DNA from: Hydrogenophaga sp.
GTDB lineage: Bacteria; Pseudomonadota; Gammaproteobacteria; Burkholderiales; Burkholderiaceae_C
Length of the DNA: 7,847 bases
NCBI GenBank assembly: GCA_020047875.1
Contig: JAIFNE010000176.1
Coordinates: 1 to 7,847 of the forward strand
Reading direction: 5' to 3'
The position numbers and the translations under genes were made by a program. Below, in pieces: positions 1-6,758 of this stretch. The stretch's first letter is position 1. Every line of letters starts with the position of its first letter. The notes beneath the pieces were generated by a model, which was not told the origin of the DNA, ran no database searches, and saw nothing but the letters and a program-made list of their open reading frames with translations.

Positions 1-136
1 CGCGCTGGCCTTGGTGAAGGCCGCTGGCGTGGACGAGGTCTGGAGTACCGATTGCATCGCCCACCCCAGCAACGCGGTCAGCATGGTGCCGTCCATTGCA
101 CATGCCTTGTTGGCGCTGTCGGCCAACAGGCCCTGA
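1..136 (+). CDS. Ribose-phosphate pyrophosphokinase-like protein, C-terminal fragment
   Basis: This is the 3' end of a gene that begins upstream of the window; the reading frame has codons starting at base 2 and stops with TGA at 134-136, leaving 44 residues. The visible tail contains GVDEVWSTDCIAHPSNAV followed by a hydrophobic helix (VPSIAHALLALSANRP). This resembles the end of the PRPP synthetase / ribose-phosphate pyrophosphokinase family, where a phosphoribosyltransferase-type fold ends with a 'W/ST-D-x-x-x-HP(S/T)NA' segment and a final helix. Full-length members make PRPP from ribose 5-phosphate and ATP; many Burkholderiales carry a divergent second copy besides the main prs, and this may be such a copy. 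The next gene starts 74 bases downstream on the same strand. The family call rests on a short tail only, so another phosphoribosyltransferase-fold protein is possible. Confidence 0.6.
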   Translation, partial: ALALVKAAGVDEVWSTDCIAHPSNAVSMVPSIAHALLALSANRP

Positions 137-210
137 TTTACCAAGGCCTGCCCGTTTCGGCCGGAAGGCGCGAGCAAGTCGCATTGCCCAAGTTCTGGCC
201 ACAATCGGGC

Positions 211-921
211 ATGACCACATTCAGCACTCACCCACCAGAGGCCGTGCAGGCCCTGAACAGCGACTTTGACCAGCGCGTCGCCCTGTGTGCAAACGCCTTG
301 CCCTGGGTGTCATCCCCGTTGCCCGGTGTCGAGCGCCGCATGCTCGACCGCGTGGGCGGCGAGGTGGCGCGCGCCACCAGCATCGTGCGCTACGCCCCCG
401 GCTCGCGGTTCGAACGGCACCTGCACGGCGGCGGTGAAGAAATTCTGGTGCTCGAAGGCACGTTCTCCGACGACTACCTGCGCAACCCGCCTGGCTCGTC
501 CCATGCGCCGTTTTCGCACGATGGCTGCCTGCTTTTCGTCAAGCTCTGGCAGTTCGGCCCGAGTGACCACGAGGTGGTGCGCATCGACACCCGCAGCACC
601 CCTTGGCGGCCGGGGCTGGTGCCTGGCCTGTCGGTCATGCCGCTGCACGAGCACGATGGCGTGAGCACAGCCCTGGTGCGCTGGGCGCCCAACACCCGCT
701 TCAACCCGCACCGACATCCCGGGGGCGAGGAAATTTTGGTGCTCGACGGTGTGTTCCGGGACGAGCACGGCAGTTATCCGCGCCACAGCTGGCTGCGCAG
801 CCCGCGCTGGAGCCTGCACACCCCGTTCACCGAGGCCGAAGGGGCGCTGATTTACGTGAAGGTCGGGCACCTGGGCGCGCCGATGTTGCCGCTGCCTCAA
901 GGTTTATCCTCGCCGCCATGA
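211..921 (+). CDS. ChrR-type bicupin protein
   Basis: A 236-residue protein built from two tandem cupin repeats of the ChrR-like (anti-sigma-factor cupin) type. Repeat 1 spans about residues 52-115 with H70-x-H72 and GGEEILVLEG (E76/E77), and H98 in SSHAPF. Repeat 2 spans about residues 152-222 with H167-x-H169, GGEEILVLDG (E173/E174) and H203 in LHTPF. The His/Glu sets are the usual cupin metal ligands, probably for zinc, inferred from ChrR. There is no N-terminal sigma-binding helical domain, so it is not a full anti-sigma factor; a soluble metal-binding or small-molecule-responsive role is as far as the sequence goes. The ATG at 211 was chosen because the 53 residues readable upstream (from 52) look non-coding and overlap the previous gene. 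No good Shine-Dalgarno is visible; an in-frame TTG at 184 is an alternative. Its stop overlaps the maiA start as ATGA. Repeat 1 lacks about eight residues present in repeat 2 (see findings). Confidence 0.82.
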   Translation: MTTFSTHPPEAVQALNSDFDQRVALCANALPWVSSPLPGVERRMLDRVGGEVARATSIVRYAPGSRFERHLHGGGEEILVLEGTFSDDYLRNPPGSSHAPFSHDGCLLFVKLWQFGPSDHEVVRIDTRSTPWRPGLVPGLSVMPLHEHDGVSTALVRWAPNTRFNPHRHPGGEEILVLDGVFRDEHGSYPRHSWLRSPRWSLHTPFTEAEGALIYVKVGHLGAPMLPLPQGLSSPP

Positions 922-1559
922 AGCTCTACAACTACTTCCGTTCGTCGGCGTCGTTTCGCGTGCGGATCGCCCTGAACCTGAAGGGCTTGCCCTACGAATA
1001 CCTGCCGATTCACCTGGCCCGGGGTGAACACAAGCAGCCAGCTTATGCGGACCTGGCAGCCGACGGCCTGGTGCCGCTGCTGGCGCTGGACGATGGCAGC
1101 CGGCTTTCGCAATCGATGGCGATCATCGAGTACCTGGACGAGCAGCATCCCGCCCCCGCGCTCATGCCCGCTGACGCGCTGGGCCGTGCCCGGGTGCGGG
1201 CGCTGGCGCAATCGATCGCCTGCGAAATTCACCCGCTCAACAACCTGCGGGTGCTGAAGTACCTCACGCAGGAACTCAAGATCGGCGAAGACGCCAAGAA
1301 CACCTGGTACCGCCACTGGGTGCGCAGCGGGCTGGAGGCGTTTGAGCGCCAGCTGGCGCAGGCGCCAGCGGGCCGCTTTTGCCACGGCGATGCCCCCACG
1401 CTGGCTGATTGCTGCCTGGTGCCCCAGATCTTCAACGGCCAGCGCTTCAACACACCGCTCGATGGCCTGCCGCGCACCATGGCGGTGTTCGACGCCTGCA
1501 TGGCGCTTCCCGCATTCCAAGCGGCCCAGCCCTCGGCCTGCCCGGATGCCGAGGTTTGA
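918..1559 (+). CDS. maiA: Maleylacetoacetate isomerase / zeta-class glutathione transferase
   Basis: A 213-residue zeta-class GST. Family function: glutathione-dependent cis-trans isomerisation of maleylacetoacetate to fumarylacetoacetate in tyrosine/homogentisate (or gentisate) breakdown, in the cytoplasm. Visible support: thioredoxin-fold N-terminus with the active-site stretch RSSASFRVRIALNLKG (S9, S10), the glutathione-binding LSQSMAIIEYLDE (Q65, S66), the family signature IHPLNNLRVLKYL at about 105-117, GDAPTLADCCLVPQIFNGQRF around 157-177 and the terminal PAFQAAQPSACPD. Length is normal for the family. The position of human GSTZ1 Cys16 is Ala11 here, common in bacterial members as far as I recall. 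The start at 918 overlaps the bicupin stop; a weak AAGG lies 15 bases upstream, so translational coupling is likely. No homogentisate dioxygenase or fumarylacetoacetase gene is in the window, so the physiological substrate is not fixed by context. Confidence 0.9.
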   Translation: MKLYNYFRSSASFRVRIALNLKGLPYEYLPIHLARGEHKQPAYADLAADGLVPLLALDDGSRLSQSMAIIEYLDEQHPAPALMPADALGRARVRALAQSIACEIHPLNNLRVLKYLTQELKIGEDAKNTWYRHWVRSGLEAFERQLAQAPAGRFCHGDAPTLADCCLVPQIFNGQRFNTPLDGLPRTMAVFDACMALPAFQAAQPSACPDAEV

Positions 1560-1563
1560 ACCG

Positions 1564-2373
1564 ATGACTCTGCCCGATGCCTGGCGGCCCGAGTGGCCTG
1601 CGCCTGCCCATGTGCGCGCTTTGATCACCACCCGAAGCGGTGGGGTCTCGCGTGGGCCTTATGACAGCCTGAACCTGGGCGACCATGTGGGCGACGACCC
1701 GCTGGCGGTGGCGCAGAACCGCGCGGCGTTGGCGCAGGCACTGGGAGTTCGGCCGGTCTTCCTGCAGCAAGTTCACGGCACCGAACTGGTGAGTCTGACG
1801 GCTGACATGCCCGACGGCACGCAGGCCGATGCTTGCCTCAGCGCCGAGCCAGGGCTGGCCTGCACCGTGATGGTGGCCGACTGTTTGCCGGTGCTCTTCA
1901 CCGACACCAGCGGCTCGCAGGTGGCCGCCGTTCACGCGGGCTGGCGGGGTCTGGCCGGCTCGGCGGGGCGGGGGGTGCTGGAAACCAGTGTCGATGCGTG
2001 GGTGGCGCAGGCCCGGCAGCGCGATCCCCAGCGTTCGCGGGCTGGGGTCGCGGCTGACACGCTGGTGTGGCTGGGTCCGTGCATCGGACCCACCGCGTTT
2101 GAGGTCGGGCCGGAGGTGCGCGCGGCGTTTGTCACCAGCCATCCCGCCGCTGCAACCTGCTTCACCGCCCAGCCGGGTGGCAAATGGCTGGCCGATCTGG
2201 CGGCGCTGGCGCTTCAGCGGCTCCATGCGATGGGAATCAACCGCTGCCACGGCAACGACGGCAGTGCACGCTGGTGCACCGTGGGCAACGCTTCAGCCTT
2301 CTTTTCCCACCGGCGCGACGCCGCCCGCTGGGGCAACACCGGGCGCATGGCTGCCTGCATCTGGCTCGCCTGA
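1564..2373 (+). CDS. pgeF: Peptidoglycan editing factor PgeF (YfiH/LACC1 family)
   Basis: A 269-residue member of the YfiH/DUF152 family, once called polyphenol oxidases or laccase-like, now linked to removal of misincorporated residues from peptidoglycan precursors in E. coli and to purine nucleoside phosphorylase/adenosine deaminase activity in LACC1 relatives. The metal-site residues are intact: H71 in LQQVHGTE, C107 in VADCLPVLF and H124 in AAVHAGWRG. Other family landmarks are TTRSGGVSRGPYDSLNLGDHV near residue 22, WLGPCIGPTAFEVG near 169 and the C-terminal FFSHRRD...GRMAACIWL. The start at 1564 has GAGG at 1551-1554, nine bases upstream, and lies 4 bases after the maiA stop, suggesting co-transcription. 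The last 81 bases are overlapped in antisense by the small membrane-protein gene. In related genomes, as I recall, pgeF commonly sits upstream of phaC; rluD, a frequent partner, is not seen here. Confidence 0.92.
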   Translation: MTLPDAWRPEWPAPAHVRALITTRSGGVSRGPYDSLNLGDHVGDDPLAVAQNRAALAQALGVRPVFLQQVHGTELVSLTADMPDGTQADACLSAEPGLACTVMVADCLPVLFTDTSGSQVAAVHAGWRGLAGSAGRGVLETSVDAWVAQARQRDPQRSRAGVAADTLVWLGPCIGPTAFEVGPEVRAAFVTSHPAAATCFTAQPGGKWLADLAALALQRLHAMGINRCHGNDGSARWCTVGNASAFFSHRRDAARWGNTGRMAACIWLA

Positions 2374-2607
2374 GGCCTTCGCCCGCTCGGCCTCAGCCCG
2401 GCGTTGCTGATCCTCGGCCGCTTCCCGCGCCTTGTTTTCTCTGCGGCGCTGCGGTGTGCGCATGAGGTAAATCACCAGTGCCATCGGCAGCAACCCATAC
2501 AACACAAAAGTCACGATGGCGCCCAATAGGGTGCCCGTGGTGTTGGTGGCCTCGGCCACCGCCATCATCAGCACCACATACAACCAGCCGATCACAATCA
2601 AATACAC
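2293..2607 (-). CDS. Small two-helix membrane protein, conserved hypothetical
   Basis: A 104-residue protein with a GTG start (2607-2605) and a good Shine-Dalgarno on the minus strand (AAAAAGGAAG, directly upstream). Two hydrophobic helices are visible, about residues 2-20 (YLIVIGWLYVVLMMAVAEA) and 26-48 (TLLGAIVTFVLYGLLPMALVIYL), joined by a short TNTTG loop. Then comes a strongly charged Arg/Lys/Glu/Ala segment (50-80), possibly a short helix, and a Gly/Pro/Ala-rich tail. It should sit in the inner membrane with the charged tail in the cytoplasm (positive-inside rule). Function unknown; I recognise it as a protein commonly found next to pgeF and phaC in Comamonadaceae, an association from memory. 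The gene is divergent from phaC and convergent with pgeF, overlapping its last 81 bases. The tail beyond about residue 78 is exactly antisense to the conserved end of PgeF. Confidence 0.78.
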   Translation of the reverse strand: MYLIVIGWLYVVLMMAVAEATNTTGTLLGAIVTFVLYGLLPMALVIYLMRTPQRRRENKAREAAEDQQRRAEAERAKASGEPDAGSHAPGVAPAGGVAPVGKEG

Positions 2608-2724
2608 ACGCTTCCTTTTTCAAGGCGTCAGCCCAATGGAGGCCCCCCGCCGATACACTCGCGGGGATTCGACGCCGTACGTCGGCCGATAATAGAGCGT
2701 CACAAAAAACCATTGGAGACAGAG
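2608..2724. promoter_or_regulatory. Divergent promoter region between the small membrane gene and phaC
   Basis: The 117 bases between two divergent starts must hold the promoter of the membrane-protein gene and very probably that of phaC. An AT-rich core, CGATAATAG at 2687-2695, can serve as a -10 on either strand (GATAAT on plus, TATTAT on minus). No convincing -35 is spaced correctly for either; TTCGAC at 2668 would be too close (14 bases from GATAAT). Two small dyads lie just upstream: CCCCGC/GCGGGG (2645-2650 and 2661-2666, 10-base spacer) and CGACG/CGTCG (2670-2674 and 2680-2684). They may be operators or only GC-rich chance. The phaC Shine-Dalgarno GGAGA is at 2715-2719. The region assignment is firm; individual elements are weak. 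Confidence 0.4.
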
Positions 2725-4554
2725 ATGGCATCGGAAAAGTCACCGCAACAGGCCTGGCTGGCGGCAGCCGAGCAGTTTCAGCAAAACCTCGTGGCCCAAT
2801 GGACCCAGGCGGCACAGGCTTTCCCCGGAGCGGCTGCGGCGCCCGGTGCCGTCGCGGCAGACCCCTGGGTTGCGTTCAAAGCCTTCATGCCCAAGACGAT
2901 GCCAGGCGCATTCGGCGGTATGCCTGATGCCAGCACCGGGCTGGGCAATCTGGGTCACCTGTTCACCCAGGCGGCCGGGCACCCCGTGAGCTTTGAGCCG
3001 ACGCGCATGATGGAAATTCAGAGCGCTTACCTCAAGGAGGTGGCCGAGCTCTGGAACCAGGGCGCCAACGTCAAGCCGCAGGGCGATCGCCGTTTCACCG
3101 GTGAAGCCTGGGCCAGCAACCCGGTGGCCGCATTTTCTGCGGCGGCCTACCTGCTCAACGCGCGCACCCTGATGGCCATGGCCGAGGCGGTGCAGGGTGA
3201 TGCCAAGACCCGCAACCGCGTGCGCTTTGCGGTGCAGCAGTGGATCGACGCCAGTTCGCCGAGCAACTTCCTTGCCTTCAACGCAGAGGCGCAGAAGAAA
3301 GCGATCGACACCCAGGGCGAGAGCATCGCCAAAGGCGTGGCCAACCTGCTGCACGACATGAAGCAGGGCCATGTGTCCATGACCGACGAGAGCGTGTTCG
3401 AGGTGGGCAAGAACGTGGCCACCACCGAAGGCGCGGTGGTGTTTGAAAACGAGCTGTTCCAGCTGATCGAATACAAGCCGCTGACCGCCAAGGTCTACGA
3501 GCGGCCATTCCTGCTGGTGCCGCCTTGCATCAACAAGTTCTACATTTTGGATCTGCAGCCGAGCAACTCGCTGATCCGCTACAGCGTGGAGCAGGGGCAC
3601 CGCACGTTTGTGGTGAGTTGGCGCAACCCCGACGAGTCGCTGGCCCACAAGACCTGGGACAACTACATCGAAGACGCCGTCATCGAGGCCATCAAGGTCA
3701 CGCAAGACATCACCAACGCCGACACCATCAACGCCCTGGGTTTCTGCGTGGGCGGCACCATGCTGGGCAATGCGCTGGCGGTGCTGGCCGCGCGCGGGGA
3801 AGCGCCGGTGAACAGCGCGACCTTCCTCACCACGCTGATCGACTTCACCGACACCGGCATCCTCGACGTGTTCATCGACGAAAACTTCGTGAAGTACCGC
3901 GAGATGCAGTTTGCCGACGGGGGTCTGATGCCCGGCCGCGATCTGGCCACCACCTTCAGCTTCCTGCGCCCGAACGATCTGGTGTGGAATTACGTGGTGG
4001 GCAACTACCTCAAGGGCGAGTCGCCGCCGCCGTTCGACCTGTTGTACTGGAACTCCGACGCCACCAACCTGCCCGGACCCTACTACGCCTGGTACCTGCG
4101 CCAGACCTATCTGGAAAACAACCTGGTCAAGCCGGGAGCGGTCACCGTGTGTGGTGAAAAGATCGATTTCCGCCAGGTGAAACTGCCGGTGTACATCTAC
4201 GGCTCGCGCGAAGACCACATCGTGCCCATCGGCGGCGCCTACGCGAACACCCAAGTGTTCCCGGGCAAGAAGCGCTTCGTGATGGGAGCCTCGGGCCACA
4301 TCGCTGGTGTGATCAACCCGCCCGCCGCGGGCAAGCGCAGCCACTGGATTGGCCCTGCAGGCAAGTTTCCCGCCGACGTGAACAACTGGATTGCCAGCGC
4401 CACCGAGCACAAGGGCAGCTGGTGGACCGACTGGTCCGAATGGCTCAAGCCCCTGGCGGGCAAGCAAATTGCAGCGCCCAAGACCTACGGCAAGGGCAAA
4501 ACCTACCCGGCCATCGAACCGGCGCCGGGCCGCTACGTCAAAGCAAAGGCATGA
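2725..4554 (+). CDS. phaC: Class I polyhydroxyalkanoate synthase PhaC
   Basis: A 609-residue class I PHA synthase, which polymerises (R)-3-hydroxyacyl-CoA (mainly 3-hydroxybutyryl-CoA) into granules with release of CoA. The N-terminal domain (about 1-240) is helical, and the first 70 residues are Ala/Gln/Gly-rich and variable. The alpha/beta-hydrolase domain carries the lipase-like box GFCVGGT with nucleophile Cys341, Asp497 in YGSREDHIVP and His525 in GASGHIAGVINPP. The Asp-His spacing (28) equals that of Cupriavidus necator PhaC (D480/H508). FSFLRPNDLVWNYVVGNYLKG, LLYWNSDATNLPGP and the C-terminal APGRYVKAKA also match that enzyme closely. The start at ATG 2725 has GGAGA six to ten bases upstream; an in-frame TTG at 2713 overlaps the ribosome site and is rejected. 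No phaE or phaR subunit gene is adjacent, fitting class I. It is first in a phaC-phaA-phaB cluster. Confidence 0.97.
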   Translation: MASEKSPQQAWLAAAEQFQQNLVAQWTQAAQAFPGAAAAPGAVAADPWVAFKAFMPKTMPGAFGGMPDASTGLGNLGHLFTQAAGHPVSFEPTRMMEIQSAYLKEVAELWNQGANVKPQGDRRFTGEAWASNPVAAFSAAAYLLNARTLMAMAEAVQGDAKTRNRVRFAVQQWIDASSPSNFLAFNAEAQKKAIDTQGESIAKGVANLLHDMKQGHVSMTDESVFEVGKNVATTEGAVVFENELFQLIEYKPLTAKVYERPFLLVPPCINKFYILDLQPSNSLIRYSVEQGHRTFVVSWRNPDESLAHKTWDNYIEDAVIEAIKVTQDITNADTINALGFCVGGTMLGNALAVLAARGEAPVNSATFLTTLIDFTDTGILDVFIDENFVKYREMQFADGGLMPGRDLATTFSFLRPNDLVWNYVVGNYLKGESPPPFDLLYWNSDATNLPGPYYAWYLRQTYLENNLVKPGAVTVCGEKIDFRQVKLPVYIYGSREDHIVPIGGAYANTQVFPGKKRFVMGASGHIAGVINPPAAGKRSHWIGPAGKFPADVNNWIASATEHKGSWWTDWSEWLKPLAGKQIAAPKTYGKGKTYPAIEPAPGRYVKAKA

Positions 4555-4555
4555 A

Positions 4556-4640
4556 GCACCCCCGCCGAGCTTCGCTCGACCCCCTCAAGGGGGCGATGCG
4601 GTGCGGCCCGGCAAAGCCGGTTCCGCCGCATCCTGGGTTC
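4556..4640. repeat. Composite hairpin repeat between phaC and phaA
   Basis: Three hairpins follow one another right after the phaC stop. Hairpin A: CGAGC / GCTCG (4566-4570, 4574-4578) with a TTC loop. Hairpin B: CCCCC / GGGGG (4580-4584, 4589-4593) with a TCAA loop. Hairpin C: a long imperfect stem, GATGCGG (4595-4601), CGG (4604-4606) and CCGGC (4608-4612) pairing with GCCGG (4616-4620), CCG (4623-4625) and CCGCATC (4626-4632) around an AAA loop. This order (TTCG-type hairpin, C-run/G-run hairpin, then a CCGGCAAAGCCGG hairpin) is one I recognise from many intergenic regions of Comamonadaceae, a REP-like extragenic element; that recognition is from memory. Lying inside the operon, it could act as an RNA-stability or attenuation element that lowers phaA/phaB expression relative to phaC. 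No second copy is in the window. Confidence 0.6.
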
Positions 4641-4693
4641 GGACATTTTGCATCGGCCAGTTTGTAGTTTTTTTGACCCCTGAGGAGACACAC

Positions 4694-5872
4694 ATGGAAG
4701 ACATCGTCATCGTTTCAGCCGCCCGCACCGCGGTGGGCAAGTTCGGCGGCTCGCTCGCCAAGATTCCGGCCACCGAGCTGGGCAGCATCGTCATTCGGGA
4801 GCTGCTGGCGCGCACGGGTGTGCCGGCCGATGCGATTGGTGAGGTGATCATGGGTCAGGTGCTGGCCGCTGGCGTGGGCCAGAACCCGGCCCGCCAGGCC
4901 ATGATGAAGGCAGGGCTTGCCAAGGAAACCCCCGCGCTGACCATCAACGCGGTCTGCGGCTCGGGCCTGAAGGCCGTGATGCTGGCGGCCCAGGCCGTGG
5001 CCTGGGGCGACAGTGAAATCGTGATTGCCGGTGGTCAGGAAAACATGAGCGCCAGCCCGCACGTGCTCAACGGCAGCCGCGACGGTCAGCGCATGGGCGA
5101 CTGGAAAATGACCGACACCATGATCGTGGACGGCCTGTGGGACGTTTACAACCAGTACCACATGGGCATCACCGCCGAGAACGTGGCCAAGGAACACGCC
5201 ATCACCCGCGAGATGCAAGACGCGCTGGCCGCAGGCAGCCAGATGAAGGCCGCAGCTGCGCAGGCCGCCGGCAAGTTCAAGGACGAGATCGTGGGTGTGA
5301 GCATCCCGCAGCGCAAGGGCGATCCGGTCGTGTTCAACAGCGACGAGTTCATCAATGCCAAGACCACGGCCGAGGTGCTGGCCGGTCTGCGCCCCGCTTT
5401 TGACAAGGCCGGCTCGGTGACCGCCGGCAACGCCTCCGGTATCAACGACGGCGCTGCCGCCGTGATGGTGATGACGGCCAAGAAAGCCGCCGCTCTCGGT
5501 TTGAAGCCGCTGGCGCGCATTGCCGCTTTCGGCACCAGCGGCCTGGACCCCGCCACCATGGGCATGGGCCCGGTACCTGCTACGCAAAAGGCCTTGGCGC
5601 GCGCCGGCTGGACGGCCGCTGACGTGGACCTGTTTGAGCTCAATGAGGCCTTTGCAGCCCAGGCTTGCGCTGTCAACAAGGCGCTCGGCGTGGATCCGGC
5701 CAAGGTCAACGTGAACGGCGGCGCCATCGCCATCGGCCACCCGATCGGCGCCTCCGGCTGCCGAATTCTCGTGACGCTGCTGCACGAAATGCAGCGCCGC
5801 GACGCCCGTAAGGGCGTGGCAGCTTTGTGCATCGGCGGTGGCATGGGTGTTTCCCTTGCCCTCGAACGGTAA
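4694..5872 (+). CDS. phaA: Acetyl-CoA acetyltransferase (beta-ketothiolase) PhaA
   Basis: A 392-residue biosynthetic thiolase that condenses two acetyl-CoA to acetoacetyl-CoA, the first step of polyhydroxybutyrate synthesis; cytoplasmic, normally tetrameric. All catalytic parts are present: acylated Cys88 in NAVCGSGLKAV, His349 in GGAIAIGHPIGASG and Cys379 in LCIGGGMG, the same positions as in Cupriavidus necator PhaA. NEAFAAQ (near residue 316) and GNASGINDGAAA (near 244) are further family motifs. Length is normal. ATG 4694 is preceded by TGAGGAGA (4681-4688) at good spacing. A run of seven T at 4668-4674 lies just before the ribosome site, but no stable stem abuts it, so it is unlikely to be an intrinsic terminator. 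It lies 139 bases after phaC, separated by the hairpin repeat, and 87 bases before phaB. Confidence 0.96.
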   Translation: MEDIVIVSAARTAVGKFGGSLAKIPATELGSIVIRELLARTGVPADAIGEVIMGQVLAAGVGQNPARQAMMKAGLAKETPALTINAVCGSGLKAVMLAAQAVAWGDSEIVIAGGQENMSASPHVLNGSRDGQRMGDWKMTDTMIVDGLWDVYNQYHMGITAENVAKEHAITREMQDALAAGSQMKAAAAQAAGKFKDEIVGVSIPQRKGDPVVFNSDEFINAKTTAEVLAGLRPAFDKAGSVTAGNASGINDGAAAVMVMTAKKAAALGLKPLARIAAFGTSGLDPATMGMGPVPATQKALARAGWTAADVDLFELNEAFAAQACAVNKALGVDPAKVNVNGGAIAIGHPIGASGCRILVTLLHEMQRRDARKGVAALCIGGGMGVSLALER

Positions 5873-5959
5873 CCCACGCCCGCGCAGCCTGCGGCGTCAT
5901 CGTCTCTTCCCCAACCAGTTTTTTAATGCCGCAAGGCACCACCCAGAGGAGCAAACAAC

Positions 5960-6697
5960 ATGAGTCAAAAAGTAGCGTACGTCACCGGCGGCATGGGCGG
6001 CATTGGCACCGCCATCTGCCAGCGCCTGCACAAAGAGGGTTTCAAGGTGGTGGCCGGCTGCGGCCCGACACGCGATTTCCAGAAGTGGCTGGACGAACAG
6101 AAGGCGCTGGGCTACTCCTTCTATGCCTCGGTCGGCAACGTCGGCGACTGGGACTCCACCGTGGAGGCGTTTGCCAAAACCAAGGCCGAGCACGGCAGCA
6201 TCGACGTGCTGGTGAACAACGCCGGCATCACCAAGGACCGCATGTTCCTCAAGATGTCGCGCGAGGACTGGAGCGCGGTGATGAACACCAACCTCGACTC
6301 CATGTTCAACGTGACCAAGCAGGTCGTGGCCGACATGGTGGAAAAGGGCTGGGGCCGCATCATCAACATCAGCTCGGTCAACGGCGAGAAGGGCCAGGCA
6401 GGTCAGACCAACTACTCCGCCGCCAAAGCCGGTATGCACGGTTTCTCGATGGCCCTGGCCCAGGAACTCGCCACCAAAGGCGTGACGGTCAACACCGTCA
6501 GCCCGGGCTACATTGGCACCGACATGGTCAACGCCATTCGTCCCGATGTGCTGGAGAAGATTGTGGCCACCGTACCGGTGAAGCGCCTGGGCAAGCCGAG
6601 CGAAATCGCCTCCATCATCGCCTGGCTGGCTTCGGAAGAGGGCGGCTACGCCACCGGCGCCGACTTCTCGGTCAACGGTGGTCTGCACATGGGGTGA
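5960..6697 (+). CDS. phaB: NADPH-dependent acetoacetyl-CoA reductase PhaB
   Basis: A 245-residue short-chain dehydrogenase/reductase that reduces acetoacetyl-CoA to (R)-3-hydroxybutyryl-CoA, the monomer used by PhaC. Visible motifs: the Rossmann glycine motif TGGMGGIG (residues 9-16), NNAG (86-89), the catalytic Ser139 in NISSVNG, and Tyr152/Lys156 in NYSAAKAG; PGYIGTDM follows near 203. SVNGEKGQAGQTNYSAAKAG is typical of PhaB rather than FabG, and the context with phaC and phaA supports this. NADPH preference is inferred from the family. ATG 5960 has AGAGGAGC about 8-10 bases upstream. It is the last pha gene in the window; a phaR regulator, often found downstream of phaB, is absent, and the cluster is followed by a strong stem-loop. 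Confidence 0.96.
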   Translation: MSQKVAYVTGGMGGIGTAICQRLHKEGFKVVAGCGPTRDFQKWLDEQKALGYSFYASVGNVGDWDSTVEAFAKTKAEHGSIDVLVNNAGITKDRMFLKMSREDWSAVMNTNLDSMFNVTKQVVADMVEKGWGRIINISSVNGEKGQAGQTNYSAAKAGMHGFSMALAQELATKGVTVNTVSPGYIGTDMVNAIRPDVLEKIVATVPVKRLGKPSEIASIIAWLASEEGGYATGADFSVNGGLHMG

Positions 6698-6725
6698 GCG
6701 GACCGTCATCGCTGGCACATTGAAA

Positions 6726-6758
6726 GACTGAGCCATCGTCTGCGACGATGGTTCAGTC
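6726..6758 (+). terminator. Strong stem-loop after phaB, possible transcript end
   Basis: A 15-bp stem (6726-6740 with 6744-6758) closes a TGC loop, with only one G-U wobble (6732/6752): GACTGAGCCATCGTC against GACGATGGTTCAGTC. It lies 29 bases after the phaB stop, the right place for an operon end. There is no U-tract on either strand, so it is not a classical intrinsic terminator; it may protect the pha mRNA 3' end or work with Rho. Confidence 0.5.

Noticed and set aside
52..210. N-terminal extension of the bicupin protein in the same frame
   Set aside because: It overlaps the coding end of the upstream gene, the translation is unlike any cupin family start, and conserved-looking sequence begins only after the ATG at 211.
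2740..4467. A 575-codon minus-strand open frame opposite phaC
   Set aside because: It is the high-GC shadow of phaC, with low-complexity His/Val/Gly-rich translation, no recognisable domain and no ribosome site; phaC is unambiguous here.
4668..4674. T7 run as the tail of an intrinsic terminator after phaC
   Set aside because: The nearest stable stem ends at 4632, about 35 bases away, so hairpin and T-run are not joined; the run lies just before the phaA ribosome site.
4715..5877. Long minus-strand open frames opposite phaA
   Set aside because: They arise from codon bias of phaA on the other strand and show no family motif.
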